Shown here one piece after another: positions 10,763 through 21,499 of a DNA stretch of 39,445 nt (positions within the stretch are counted from its first letter, which is position 1; the number at the start of each line of letters is the position of its first letter). A model generated the notes under the pieces. That model worked only from the letters and a program-made list of their open reading frames with translations, was not told where the DNA came from and searched no databases. Location: NCBI RefSeq assembly GCF_000003605.2, contig NW_003151769.1, positions 38,150 through 77,594 of the forward strand, in the 5' to 3' direction. A program made the position numbers and the translations under genes. The DNA comes from Saccoglossus kowalevskii. Taxonomy: Eukaryota > Hemichordata > Enteropneusta > Harrimaniidae.

Positions 10763-12741
10763 ACATGTACGCCAAATACGTTTTCTTGGTGTTATTTTCG
10801 CTGGCTTTGTGGCTCACACAGGTTGTCGGTTGTCATCCGTCGTGTACGTGCGATGAAACTACAGTGGTTTGCACCAACGCTGGGCCGATCTCTGTCTCGA
10901 CGGATATACCAAAAGAAACGGAATCACTGACGCTGGTAGGGAACACGAGTTTAGTGAATGGTACGTTTTCTAATTTCACCTCTTTGACTTCTCTTAAATT
11001 GGACAACACCACGATGCTTGTTGACGGCGACACGTTCACCGGATTACTCAGCTTAGTGAAGCTGGTGATCGTAAACAACAACAACAATGGTTTGTTTTTA
11101 TCTGAGTACAATGTTTTCGTTGATCTTATAAGTCTTGAGGAATTGACACTTGGCAATTGCGGCCTGACAACTATAAGCAACGGGACGTTCTCGGGTCTGA
11201 TAAACCTCCGAATGCTAGATCTATGTGACAACCAATTGACACAGTTTCCAAAGGGGTCCCTCGACGGACTACAATCGCTTAAGTCGCTTAAAGTGTCTAG
11301 CAATTTATTCACGGAGATGCCTTCATCTGAGCTTTTTGTTTCGACTCCTCTTAAATCTCTCTTTTTGGACGGTAATCCGATTTTGTCCCTGGAGAACGGG
11401 CAATTTTACAACTTCAGCCACCTGGAAGATTTAAGCCTTAAAAATGTAGTAGCTGTCAAAAACTTAACTGATCATATATTTGACGGAATCGCTGATACGC
11501 TGAGGTCACTTGATCTGTCCTCAAATGAATTGTCAAGTACGCCCTCAAGCGTTAGAATGTTGCGTCAGCTCAAGCGCTTGGATATACAGTCGAACAAGAT
11601 TGTGCAACTTGATGTTGACGTGTACAGTGAATTGAGAGGTTTAAACATTTTGAACTTGAATGAAAATCAACTGGAAAATATTCCAGGGGACATTCTATCG
11701 AATTTTGATAACTTGACCCAGCTGTATTTGGGATATAACAACATAACACACATTCCTAAAGACGGTTTCGGTTCTGGTAGCAAGCTTCAGCGACTGTACT
11801 TGAACAATAACAACATGGAGACTATCGATGCTAACGCATTTCGTGGATTTTCAGATCTAACCTTCATCGATCTGACATTTAATGCTTTAAGTAGTCTGCC
11901 CGATAACGTATTCGCAGATGCACCAAATGACGCCATCGTGAATTTAGATCATAATCCTTGGCATTGTGATTGTAATCTTTTCTGGTTGGCTGAGTGGTAC
12001 ACAAATCACATCTATGATTCGTATCCAAAATGTCAAACGCCTTCTGAATTAATCGATGTCAATCTCAACAAATTGACCGAAAAAATAGTCTGTGCGGCGC
12101 CCAAAGTGAGAAACGACACGAATACTACAATTACGGCGACTGTAGGTACGAACCAAACTATAAAATGCGAATCCGATGGGACACCAGCACCGCTCGTAGT
12201 TTGGCATACCCCTAATGGAAGCGTGATTTCCCCGGAAATGATCAGCACTGGTGCGATAGATGGTAAATATTCAATGGTGTCTCTATCTCTGATTGTCCAT
12301 GCAGTTGCAGTCACCGATGCCGGTAACTACACGTGTTTTGTTTGGAATATTTTGGGAAACTCCTCCCGTACGGTGAGCCTTGTTGTCACGCCACCAACGA
12401 TGCGTCCGATGACGTCTCGTCCACAATTAACAAGTGTCATCCCGGCACAGTCGACAATCAGTCGCGTTACTATGGTGACCAACCCGCCTTCACCGACAGC
12501 CAACCATACGACCGCGGGGGTCGAACCAAAAGTACGACACATGGAGAGGACGGGATTGTCAGACACGGAAGTTGGCATGATAGCGTTCGCCGCGTGTTTT
12601 ATCGTGACAGTCGGCGCCGCCTCATTCGCACACTGGTTTTGCAAGAAAAGAGATGCAGATTACGATGAAGAAGAAGAAACGATTGCGTTTGAAAACAGGA
12701 TGTTTGCCTCGTTTGAAGAAAGTGACGTGGAGCTCGTTTAG
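10759..12741 (+). CDS. LRR and Ig domain type I membrane protein
   Basis: A 660-residue cell-surface protein, probably an adhesion or recognition receptor. Residues 1-24 form a signal peptide with the hydrophobic core YVFLVLFSLALWL. A cysteine-rich LRR N-cap follows (CHPSCTCDETTVVC, 25-38), then about a dozen leucine-rich repeats to residue 398, and an LRR C-cap starting NPWHCDCNLFWL (about 399-447). One C2-type Ig domain spans about 452-540, with Cys470 and Cys526 and a DAGNYTC motif. A Thr/Ser/Pro-rich linker, a membrane segment at about 605-630 and a 30-residue acidic tail complete it. The tail ends VELV, which fits a class III PDZ ligand. The coding region has no intron, as in several vertebrate LRR-Ig families (AMIGO-like); the architecture also resembles LRIT and LRFN proteins. 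Orthology cannot be assigned by eye. The first ATG gives a good signal peptide and is kept as the start. Confidence 0.95.
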   Translation: MNMYAKYVFLVLFSLALWLTQVVGCHPSCTCDETTVVCTNAGPISVSTDIPKETESLTLVGNTSLVNGTFSNFTSLTSLKLDNTTMLVDGDTFTGLLSLVKLVIVNNNNNGLFLSEYNVFVDLISLEELTLGNCGLTTISNGTFSGLINLRMLDLCDNQLTQFPKGSLDGLQSLKSLKVSSNLFTEMPSSELFVSTPLKSLFLDGNPILSLENGQFYNFSHLEDLSLKNVVAVKNLTDHIFDGIADTLRSLDLSSNELSSTPSSVRMLRQLKRLDIQSNKIVQLDVDVYSELRGLNILNLNENQLENIPGDILSNFDNLTQLYLGYNNITHIPKDGFGSGSKLQRLYLNNNNMETIDANAFRGFSDLTFIDLTFNALSSLPDNVFADAPNDAIVNLDHNPWHCDCNLFWLAEWYTNHIYDSYPKCQTPSELIDVNLNKLTEKIVCAAPKVRNDTNTTITATVGTNQTIKCESDGTPAPLVVWHTPNGSVISPEMISTGAIDGKYSMVSLSLIVHAVAVTDAGNYTCFVWNILGNSSRTVSLVVTPPTMRPMTSRPQLTSVIPAQSTISRVTMVTNPPSPTANHTTAGVEPKVRHMERTGLSDTEVGMIAFAACFIVTVGAASFAHWFCKKRDADYDEEEETIAFENRMFASFEESDVELV

Positions 12742-12799
12742 AACGTTTAAAAGGTACATTGTCATCGAGCTACTTCAACGGAGTACCTATATGAGCGCG

Positions 12800-12820
12800 G
12801 TCCCTCTATCATAGAGGGAC
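12800..12820 (+). repeat. Perfect 10-bp-arm hairpin after the LRR-Ig stop codon
   Basis: GTCCCTCTAT and ATAGAGGGAC are exact reverse complements separated by a single C, 59 bases after the stop codon. In the transcript this would form a compact stem-loop in the 3' untranslated region. A protein-binding or stability role is possible but not shown. Confidence 0.6.
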
Positions 12821-13023
12821 TATGCTATGATATACGTTCTGCAAGATTACGCCTATATTAGTGCCTAGGATGCACACGCTGTGAGACTAAATGTTGAACA
12901 GGTACTGTATGGGAAAAATATATTGCACGTTCGGCTGCACAAATTAAATACATTTATTAAAAACTTGCTACCTTCCCTGTTGCTGAGAAGAAACGGCCAC
13001 TCCAATGTGATACTGTATGCGCA

Positions 13024-13049
13024 AATAAAGCAGACAGCTTTTAAATAAA
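13024..13049 (+). terminator. Two polyadenylation signals for the LRR-Ig gene
   Basis: AATAAA occurs at 13024-13029 and again at 13044-13049, about 280-310 bases after the stop codon on the coding strand. A short 3' untranslated region is therefore likely. Motif occurrences in AT-rich DNA can be chance, but the paired position is reasonable. Confidence 0.5.
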
Positions 13050-13059
13050 TTCTTAGCTC

Positions 13060-15210
13060 GATCGAAAAAGGTTTTGGTGCGTGGGGTATTCGATAGTACG
13101 TTATCATCTTCGTGTAGGCTCGTTCTAGACTCGGATCGTTCTCGACGCGCACGCGTACGTGCCGGTGCTCTCTCATACCAAAATTCATCCGTAAATTCAT
13201 TGACACTGAAACCCTCAACTAATTTATGTATAATATGAACACGTGAAATCAAGCCCCATAAGAAAAAGGCATTTGATTCGTCTCTATAACAATTATAACA
13301 GAATTTGAATATGTGAGATGTTATTTAATTTGTTCTATTGTGCACATGTCACCCAATCTTGCTGACTGTCGCACATGCATCGTATCCAAAGCTTATCTTC
13401 GTCGGAGTACACCATGAGAATACGAATACCGGGAGTTAATTTCAATTTCATTCAGTTCTACAACCGGCATTATAAAGGCAAACAGCATGGGACATTTATG
13501 AAATACAAAACAAATGAAAATATTTATCACCGCAAATCAAGAATTATGTTAGTGGACGTGTAGCCGTTGGTCACAGTAGAAAAAATATCTCAAAACACGC
13601 AGTTGTTATTGGCGGGAAACTCAGAAAGAAAAAGAAAACGATATCGATTCCGTAAACGCCATTTCCACCGATCTTCTACGTCACAGAAGCACTCTATCGT
13701 GGGCGGGTGCGACTTACTATATGACAAGTGTACTTAGGCGCTTTGGGATAACTCGGAGGTGAAACGGGATTTGAAAATGTCTAAATATATCTTTACAAAG
13801 ACTGATATGACAGATAATATAAACATCCCATCAAACATAAACATTCAGTTTTTGACGTCGCCAAATATTAACTCGAAAATATATTTAATGGTATTTTCTT
13901 TTGAATGATTTATAAAATATATAACAGATTATTTAATTGATTGACTGAATAGGGTATTAACACTTAGTAATTATAAGTTTCGTTTTGTTTTACCAAACAA
14001 CAGAATTGTTTCTGACGTAATCAGCAGACGATTACTGCGCTGTTCAACCATTGGCCGAATAATTGCATAATAGACACACACTAATACATAAATTACAATA
14101 TTCATTGAAATTGTATCATGAATATTCAGCATAACTTTAGTAACAACCCTTGCATTTAAAAACGATGAAATTAAAATAGCACACTCATCACAAATCCCAC
14201 CTTGATCAATCTATTTTTAATGATTTGATTGGCAACTTTAATTTACCCCTTTGAACTGTGCCGTAATATACTAGTAATATTTTTTAGGAAAACTACATTT
14301 TTCAAAAGTTAATTTTCAATATATCTAAATCAGGACATAATATCTTATTAGCTACAGTTAAAATAATTGAAAATTATATTTAAAAAAAACATTATGCTAG
14401 TTGAATTTGTGATTTGACAGATACCTCAGTGGAACTGGGGACGCATTGAAGGTAGATATTAAGGGGGAGGGGTTTAGAAAAAGGAGCCGCCCAGGTCTAA
14501 TTCTCCAAACGTAATTTTGTTGGCCATTCGTGAATAAAGTCAAATATGTGCAACACGCACCGTGTTTTTCTATTTTAGGAAGTGTATATGCCTGCGTACA
14601 TATTATTAATTAAATTCTTTATGCCCAAATATGGCATTTTTACATACGCGTTATTTGTATTCAATATCAAATATATATTACATTATAATAATTTTGTTAA
14701 AAAAAACAAAATGTTGCTGTTTTGTTACTAAATATGCATATCAGAAATTTTGTTACATTTTCGTACTTTTGTTATTAATTTATACATGTATAAAAATACT
14801 TAAAGTTAGTTTTTTTCACTTCACTTTATTTGTGGAAGCGTCATTTTCGTACGTTTATATTGTATTATATTCTTCTGTATTTTAAGTCACTTTGACATAA
14901 TTTAGAGAACTTTTCATATATTTAGGAGAAAACGCGAATAAACTATGCAGGTTTACGTTGTCGTACACAGCCGAACGGTAAATGTTAAGTTGCACTTTTG
15001 TTTCATTTTTCGCAACGTAAATTTTGCCCAAATGCGCACATATTATGCCATTAATCTATATATCTCTGTAATTTCAACAAGCAGTGGGCGTGAAATGATG
15101 AATGTATATTTAGTGATTTTACATAAGCCTGATACTCTTTGTATATTTTACCATTTACCGAATTTTACACGATTACATTGTTTTTACGTGTGCTTACGTT
15201 CCAGTCGTAT
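13060..15210. other. Intergenic DNA, no gene recognised
   Basis: Very AT-rich in parts (13.8-14.4 kb and 14.6-14.9 kb). The open frames have the low-complexity Phe/Ile/Tyr/Leu composition expected of AT-rich noncoding DNA. No feature is supported. Confidence 0.5.
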
Positions 15211-15214
15211 CATC

Positions 15215-15466
15215 TTAAAGGGCAGTAGTCGTCGCGCTACGCATGCGCGAGATATATGAGTCTCATATAAACAAAGACGGCGACTTTAGCTGTTGCGCGG
15301 ATCAACGACTACACACTGAGACGTTTCCAAACTGTAATTAACCATTCTTTCAGGTGACAGGAAGTATCAATAATGTAAATTAGAAGAGCGTATTGCATTG
15401 TGGGAAAATCAATGTTTATCAACACAAATGTAGCACATGCGCAGCGCGACGACCACCGCCTTTTAA
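15215..15466. mobile_element. TTAA-flanked inverted-repeat element, copy C (longer subfamily)
   Basis: A 252-bp element with TTAA at each end. Its left end is TTAAAGGGCAGTAGTCGTCG and its right end CGACGACCACCGCCTTTTAA. The termini match copies A and B but the core differs (cgcatgcgcgag, then tctcatataaacaaag). Copy D at 25333 shares this core. It is a second subfamily of the same MITE group. Confidence 0.75.
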
Positions 15467-15469
15467 ACG

Positions 15470-17110
15470 ACAGTAGAAAATGACAGCGATTTGCTATTCA
15501 TAATCACGTGATTTGTTTCAAACATCATGTGAGGGATATGCAAATTGTGTGATCCTTCACCTGGGGCCTATGAATCATCTGCATGTAAATTGATCATTGC
15601 ATCGTTCAGAGTTTAAGTTAGAAACTTGGTAAATTCCATTTAGATTTAACATCCCCTGAATATTTGTAATAAACGTCACATCTGTGGTTCACGTCATTTG
15701 GGAAATAATATTCAGAACATAATGACGCCGTATCACTGTTTTTCAAGATATCGGAAGGCTATTTACCACCTGCATATTTTACTGTCGCATCACAGTGTAT
15801 ACGATTACAGAATATTGGTTTCCATGGAAACGTGCCTATTGACGTCATTTTATTACATTTTTGCCATACAAAATATCAAACATGACAGTTTCAAGGGCTG
15901 AGCAATTATTTCTTCTGGAAAAGTGTAACTGAAGCCCCGTATACAAACTATGCATACAAATGAATACACGAAAGAAATTAGGCGTGACCCACCCTAAATC
16001 TTCCCGAGAAAATTAAATTTTACCCACTGATCGATATATGTTCCCAAAATTGTAATCCCTGGTATTCCCCAACTTACAGTGAAAATGGCTTAAGTCAAAT
16101 ATAATAGCCACACCCTAGCTTAAAGCTGTTGTTATTTTACAGCGGTCTTAAATCGCATGAGGAACTGAACTGTAAAATGCTTTTACAACCTTAGATATTT
16201 GTTTATTACAGAGATGTCATGAATCGTGACTCGTGGTTTTGAGAGTTTAAACGTAGTTGTTTGTCTGAATACCCATTACTTTACTTTACACGATTACATA
16301 TAATTCTTATAAGTGAGGAGACTTGACATTTTTGTATTATTCATTATTTTTATAATATCGTAATTTACATGTCATTTACTATAATTTATATCGTGCTTAT
16401 TTTTCAGATCGTTTATGTGAATTTAATTGTAATTAATATGTATAAGTAGATTAGATTGTACAATGTTTTTATGGGAGCCTCGTTGTCGTACATATCGACT
16501 CGCGCAGTGAACATTCATGTGCACGTGACACTAGCATATATCTGGCTATGGCGATTATAAACTCCGATCACATATACTCTGTGTCTCGGCTGAGCATTAG
16601 TCATCACTTGCCACAGTACAGTATGCAAGTTTTTGTCTGATTCTACCTTAACAATGACTACTAGTATATAACGACCGCGAGACTCCCGTAATGACGTGGC
16701 GATCTTGAATAAAAACACCCTTTTTGGGAGTTTATATTATTTTGATATGTTTGCTGGATTCTTCTTACACTTATGTGGAAAAACTGCATGAATGTGTTGT
16801 TATAAATATGTTCTGTGTACCACAGCTTATTCAATACTTTGTTATTCAGGGGACAGGCATCCTGTCAGAGTCGGCCATGGTACTACATGAACAATTCCAT
16901 TTATTACAATTTCTCCTTATTTAAAACGGTAAAGTGGGTAGTAGCCTGCGCCTGTTTAAATGATTTTGTTTTGAAAATAAATCTCGCCAAAAACAATGAG
17001 GTGTGATTTATTGTAAAATAAAAACGTGTTGGCAGTACACATGGCAATAACTGTTCGAAGCAATTGTGAAAATACTAGCGCACATGTGCTTCAGAATTTT
17101 CTGTAATAAA
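15470..17110. other. Intergenic DNA with one X-box-like site
   Basis: No gene recognised. Apart from the palindromic motif at 15818-15831, the sequence looks like ordinary AT-rich noncoding DNA. Confidence 0.5.
15818..15831. promoter_or_regulatory. Perfect palindromic X-box (RFX-type) site
   Basis: GTTTCCATGGAAAC is a perfect 14-base palindrome fitting the RFX X-box pattern (RYYNYY, short spacer, RRNRAC). RFX factors commonly regulate ciliary and sensory genes in animals. No promoter is recognised beside it, so the target is unknown. Confidence 0.45.
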
Positions 17111-17114
17111 ACGT

Positions 17115-17950
17115 AAATCGTCGAACGATGTGTGGGATGACGAATGATGGGTGGGGGCGGGATGCCGAACGATGGATGGGGATGGGATGACGAACGATGG
17201 GTAGTTTGCGTGAAGACGAGGTGGGGTGCATGGTTGGGGGTGTGTGATGACGAACGATGGGTGGGGTGCGGAATGATGGATGGGGTGCCAAACGATGGGT
17301 AGGGTGCCGGGATGACGAATGACGGATTATGGTGCGGGATGACGAACGATGGGTAGGGTGGCAAACGATGGGTAGGGTGCGGGATGACGAACGATGGGTA
17401 GGGTGTGGGATGACGAACGATGGGTAGGGTGCGGCATGACGAACGATAGGTTGGGTGCTGGAAGACTAACGATAGAAAGGGCAAGGGATAACAAAGGATC
17501 GGTAGAGCACGGGATGACGAACGATGGGGGAGTGATGATGAATGATGGACGGGAATGGGATGACAAATGATGGGTAGGGTGCGGGATGACGAGCCGCGGC
17601 GATGGGTGGGTAGTGGGAGGATAGCGATGGATGGGTGCGGAATGACGAACAATGGGCGGGGTGTCAGATGACGAACAACTGGTGGAGTACGGCATGACGA
17701 ACGATGGGTAGGACGCGTGATGACGAACGATGGGCGGGGCGTGTAATGACGAACGATGAGTGGGTGCGTAATGATGAGCGAAGGGTAGGGTGCGACATGA
17801 CTAACAATGGGTAGGGTGTGGGATGACGAGCGATGGGTTGAGTTTGGGGGTGACGAACGATGGATTAGGGTGCGGGGTGACGAACGATGGGTGAAGTGCG
17901 GGATGACAGCGACTGGTTGGTGCACGGTGACGGCGAACTATGGGCTGGGT
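17115..17950 (+). repeat. G-rich minisatellite, unit about 26 bp
   Basis: About thirty degenerate tandem copies of a unit close to gggatgacgaacgatggg + tagggtgc. Adjacent best copies near 17375-17450 are spaced exactly 26 bases. The plus strand is strongly G-rich and C-poor, with repeated GGGTAGGGTGNGGG runs that could form quadruplexes. The minus strand has few stops because of its composition, producing long spurious Pro/His/Ser/Arg-rich frames of up to 305 codons in several registers. These are not genes. Confidence 0.9.
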
Positions 17951-18268
17951 GCTGGATGAAAAAAAAATCTACGCAATTACACTGGGACAGTGTCTGGCAA
18001 GTCTCGCACACATTTGATAAAGGAAAACAAAAAAACATTCTGGAAACACTAATCTATTTCACAAGGGAAAAATAGACATTTTGTTATATATTTATAAATT
18101 TATAATGAATGTCAAAACTGTTTTTATGGCATATTACACAGGAGAGAATCCCGACATCAACGATGGCAAATCTTATCATTTGTGTTCTTGCTGATTTAAT
18201 AAAAATGTCAAGGCCATTATCCAACGAGGCATGAAACATGACATTAAAACACACAAGTATATAAAATA

Positions 18269-18530
18269 GTATGAAAACACGAATCCTTTCACAAAATATA
18301 CGCCGTATAAATATTGAATGATAAGTATACACAAATATCAATATCAGATTTTTTAAAGAAAATCAATGTTAGTTTCGGGAATATGTCCACCGGAAAAATA
18401 GTATAAAAAACACGAATCCTTTCACGAAATATACGCCGTATAAATATTGAATAATAAGTATACACAAATATCAATATTACATTTTTATAAAAAAATCAAT
18501 GTTAGTTTCGGGATTATGTCCACCGGGTAT
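18269..18530 (+). repeat. Two-copy tandem duplication, period 133 bp
   Basis: A block with cacgaatcctttcac, atacgccgtataaatattga, tacacaaatatcaatat and atgtccaccgg occurs twice, with copies starting near 18278 and 18411. Substitutions are few, so the duplication is fairly recent. The matching open frames on the minus strand are a by-product. Confidence 0.85.
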
Positions 18531-18895
18531 GTCTGAACAGACATTACCGATACACGTTTTATAACCCATCACATAAATGCACAACTAGCTGATATTAAAG
18601 TGTTTCTTAGTTGCAATGAAATACTGGCCTGTCTGACCTGCTTTGAAGACACTCTATACGTAAAGCAAAACTGAGTAATTAAATCTGGCGGGAGCGCGAC
18701 ATATTCTGGTTAGTTTATCGGAACCGGGTTAATGTCTGTATTGGTTACTTACATACAGTGAATTATACAGTTATCAGAATGGTTTGTTGTCAGTAATTTG
18801 ACCTTCGCCAGAATTAAATGACTAATCCATAGATTTTTACGTATTTCGCTGTATTATCGAGTACGGTTGGAGAAAAACAACTGTCATTCACATTC

Positions 18896-18909
18896 GTTAC
18901 CATGGCAAC
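18896..18909. promoter_or_regulatory. X-box (RFX-type) site
   Basis: GTTACCATGGCAAC matches the RFX X-box pattern completely in both half-sites. It is the second such site in this intergenic interval. Function is inferred from the motif only. Confidence 0.45.
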
Positions 18910-19178
18910 GGGTGCATTTCCCATATCCTTGAAACATTGCACTGACAGGGGATGAACGTTGGATATGTGCTAATCTGTAGTAGAAGTCGATTCTTGATCT
19001 AGCACGTTGTCAGATGTGAATGAAATTTGTCGTGTGTACACTCCACGTTGGCGCTAATAAACATCTTAAATTTTCATTTTAAATAGTCGGGACTTTGCAT
19101 TGAAAATGTAATTTTCATAGAAACTAGTTTAGCAACTTGTTCTTGTTTTATTTATATTGAAACTTATGGATAGACTCG

Positions 19179-19585
19179 GCTTACTGGTGAAACATGTGAC
19201 TAATATAACTAGAAAGCACGTGGATAACGAGTAAAATATCATGCTGCTACTCAGTAAAACGTGTCGCCAATTAGTAAAACACGTGATTAATTAATAAAAA
19301 ATGCGGCTTATTGGTAAAACTTTGCATCTAACTAGTAAAACGCGTAGTTAATAAGGACAACTAGTAAACGCACGGCTAACTAGTACAACACGTGGTTAAC
19401 TAGTTAAACGTGTGGATAACTAGCCTTGTTAAATATGCAGTTAACTCAGTAAAACACACAACTAACTAGTACAACACGTGGTTAACTAGTTAAACGTGTG
19501 GATAACTAGCCTTGTTAAATATGCAGTTAACTCAGTAAAACACACAACTAACAAGTATCACGTGGTTAACGGGTGAAACAAATGA
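19179..19585 (+). repeat. Tandem array rich in CACGTG and TTAACTAG, with 86-bp higher-order unit
   Basis: Degenerate units of about 21 bp, near ctagtaaaacacgtggttaa, run through this interval. Inside it an 86-bp composite of four units is duplicated almost exactly (19381-19466 and 19467-19552). Several units carry the E-box CACGTG, and the palindrome TTAACTAGTTAA occurs in each 86-bp copy. It is a minisatellite with nested structure; no coding function is suggested. Confidence 0.85.
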
Positions 19586-20502
19586 ACCTAACCACTCAAC
19601 TTGAACACATATCGCAGATATCAGTGTATAACACGAGTATAATGACCATAACGAGTTTTCTGAGGTAAACCTACAGTTTTAGTCAGAATGTAGTTAATTG
19701 CACAATTTAATATGCCTTTTTATGAGTCTCTACCAGATGTTCAAAATCACTCGAGGGTAATCATGTAGCTATATTACATCTAGCTTGTCATGTGACATCC
19801 ATGTAGCTGTGCTGCGTCATGATTGGTCAAGTACATATTCATGATTGTATTCAATCACACGGATCTATCTGTTGTGTTCGTATTAGAAGTCCACGCATAA
19901 GCGACGCTACCAGATATATACACGAGCTAACAAGCCACACCAACCCAGCGACTGCTCATATAGCAAGAGATTTGTACATACTCTAACCATGTTATATTCT
20001 GTAATATGCAATTACAATTCTGGTTCCAAAGCAACTCTGGGTTACACTTTATAAAAAAGCGCCGTCAACGGGGGAATTACATTTTTCAACCCAACCGACG
20101 AGGAAGTTAACATAGATAACAAGCGAGAAACAACATTTCATGTCGTGAGAAACTATGAGGTTCGCAAATCCCTGATATCCATACTAACGTAGCCTGTAAA
20201 ACTATTCAGCTATGGAATCAGTAACACTGATTCCACAAATGGGAGAGAAATCGTAAAATATGTCAATTGCCAGACTATCAACATATGTTGGCAAAATAAA
20301 TCATACACACGTAAACGATAACAATTAAAACATGTATAGAAGGCACAGTTTATGATAAAATTTGTTGATTTTAAAACAAATGTATGTCGACTTTAAGACA
20401 ATATAACATATACATGAAACATTTATTTGTACATTTTAAAATACAATAGATTATAAGATTGATATTTACATATTTACATTTACACAAATTACGCATACAA
20501 GA

Positions 20503-20517
20503 TGACGTCATGAGTCA
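20503..20517. promoter_or_regulatory. Adjacent CRE and AP-1 sites
   Basis: A full CRE palindrome TGACGTCA (20503-20510) abuts a consensus AP-1 site TGAGTCA (20511-20517) with no spacer. bZIP factors (CREB/ATF, Fos/Jun) are the known binders. No transcription unit is recognised beside it. Confidence 0.35.
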
Positions 20518-21061
20518 CGCGGAACACGAATAACATGAAAAGAATCACAACTATGGCGTAATCAAATGGCATCCCATCGATCATGACCTGATTATTATGC
20601 GACAGACGCATTTTTGCGACACAATCAGTACACGGTTGGCGCGTGCATAAACTGTAAATGGGGTGTCACGTGACGTGGAATTTGAATATATCGCATGAGC
20701 AATGTTATTAGCAAAAGCTGCAAATGAATAATTCACGATTTCACGAAGCAGTACTTGTGCACGAAAGCTGGCCCAGCACATAGAATACGCCACACGTACT
20801 ATTAAGTTGAGGCACTACGCCCTCTACGACTAGACTAATATATTACATCGTTCTAGACCACTTCAGCTCGTGCTACTATGTGTGACAATTTATATACCGG
20901 CCATGTATTGCATCGGCAATATTGGTTGAACATTAGTGTTATATTAGTATTGCATGCAACAATAACTATTTAAAACTGATCAAGAAGTATTGAGAAACCA
21001 CGAAAAAAATGAGCCGTACTGGATTACTTGTTGGCACAATAATAGTATTATAGTGGACGAG

Positions 21062-21499
21062 ATGTGCATCCGGTTACCCAGAATACACTGTGACCACGCA
21101 AGACTCTCATGGAATGCTGATAAATGTGCGACCAATGTTAAAGTCACGAATAATTGGTCCAGGAATACATTCAGGCTTATTATTCAAAGCCTTTTATCTA
21201 CGTTTGTGCGAGAATGTAATGTAAAAATACTTCTCCTAGACGTACTATGTCCAGTTTCAGTCAACTTTTCGCTCTTATCCTTGTGGAAACCACAATGCCC
21301 GGTTCTTGGAAATTTCAGGAACAACAGTACATTGAACTTGTTTCTTTTCTTGAGTAGTTCTGAGTACTTTTTCAGTATTGAACATCCGGGTATGTTAAAA
21401 TGTTTGTTAAAATTATTTGGCAGCGTCTTCGCGTTAGCGCGTTCACATTCCCTTAGTTCTTGTCCACAGCGAGTTACGTTGAAGTGTCAACACCGATAA
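21062..21499 (+). CDS. Unrecognised 145-codon open frame, possibly not a gene
   Basis: An ATG-initiated frame of 145 codons, open further upstream to about 20990. It has a Leu/Phe-rich stretch in the middle and no motif I recognise. The opposite strand of 21160-21490 is also open for about 108 codons, with a more hydrophilic, protein-like composition (for example GQELRECERANAK) but no start codon. Either strand could be an exon or an eroded transposon fragment, or both could be chance. Confidence is low. Confidence 0.15.
   Translation: MCIRLPRIHCDHARLSWNADKCATNVKVTNNWSRNTFRLIIQSLLSTFVRECNVKILLLDVLCPVSVNFSLLSLWKPQCPVLGNFRNNSTLNLFLFLSSSEYFFSIEHPGMLKCLLKLFGSVFALARSHSLSSCPQRVTLKCQHR

Noticed and set aside
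10833-11312. 159-codon minus-strand frame opposite the LRR-Ig gene
   Set aside because: It is antisense to well-supported leucine-rich repeats and has no recognisable motif.
12033-12668. Frames on both strands of 93-111 codons over the Ig and linker region
   Set aside because: They are shadows of the LRR-Ig coding sequence in other frames.
12865-13252. Two overlapping minus-strand frames (117 and 94 codons)
   Set aside because: They lie in the likely 3' untranslated region of the LRR-Ig gene, overlap each other in different frames and show no motif.
14631-14885. 84-codon hydrophobic frame
   Set aside because: Its Phe/Ile/Tyr/Leu composition simply reflects very AT-rich DNA.
17008-17925. 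A 305-codon minus-strand open frame rich in Pro, His, Ser and Arg
   Set aside because: It is produced by the 26-bp minisatellite, whose composition lacks stop codons; other registers are open too, and the unit is not a multiple of three.
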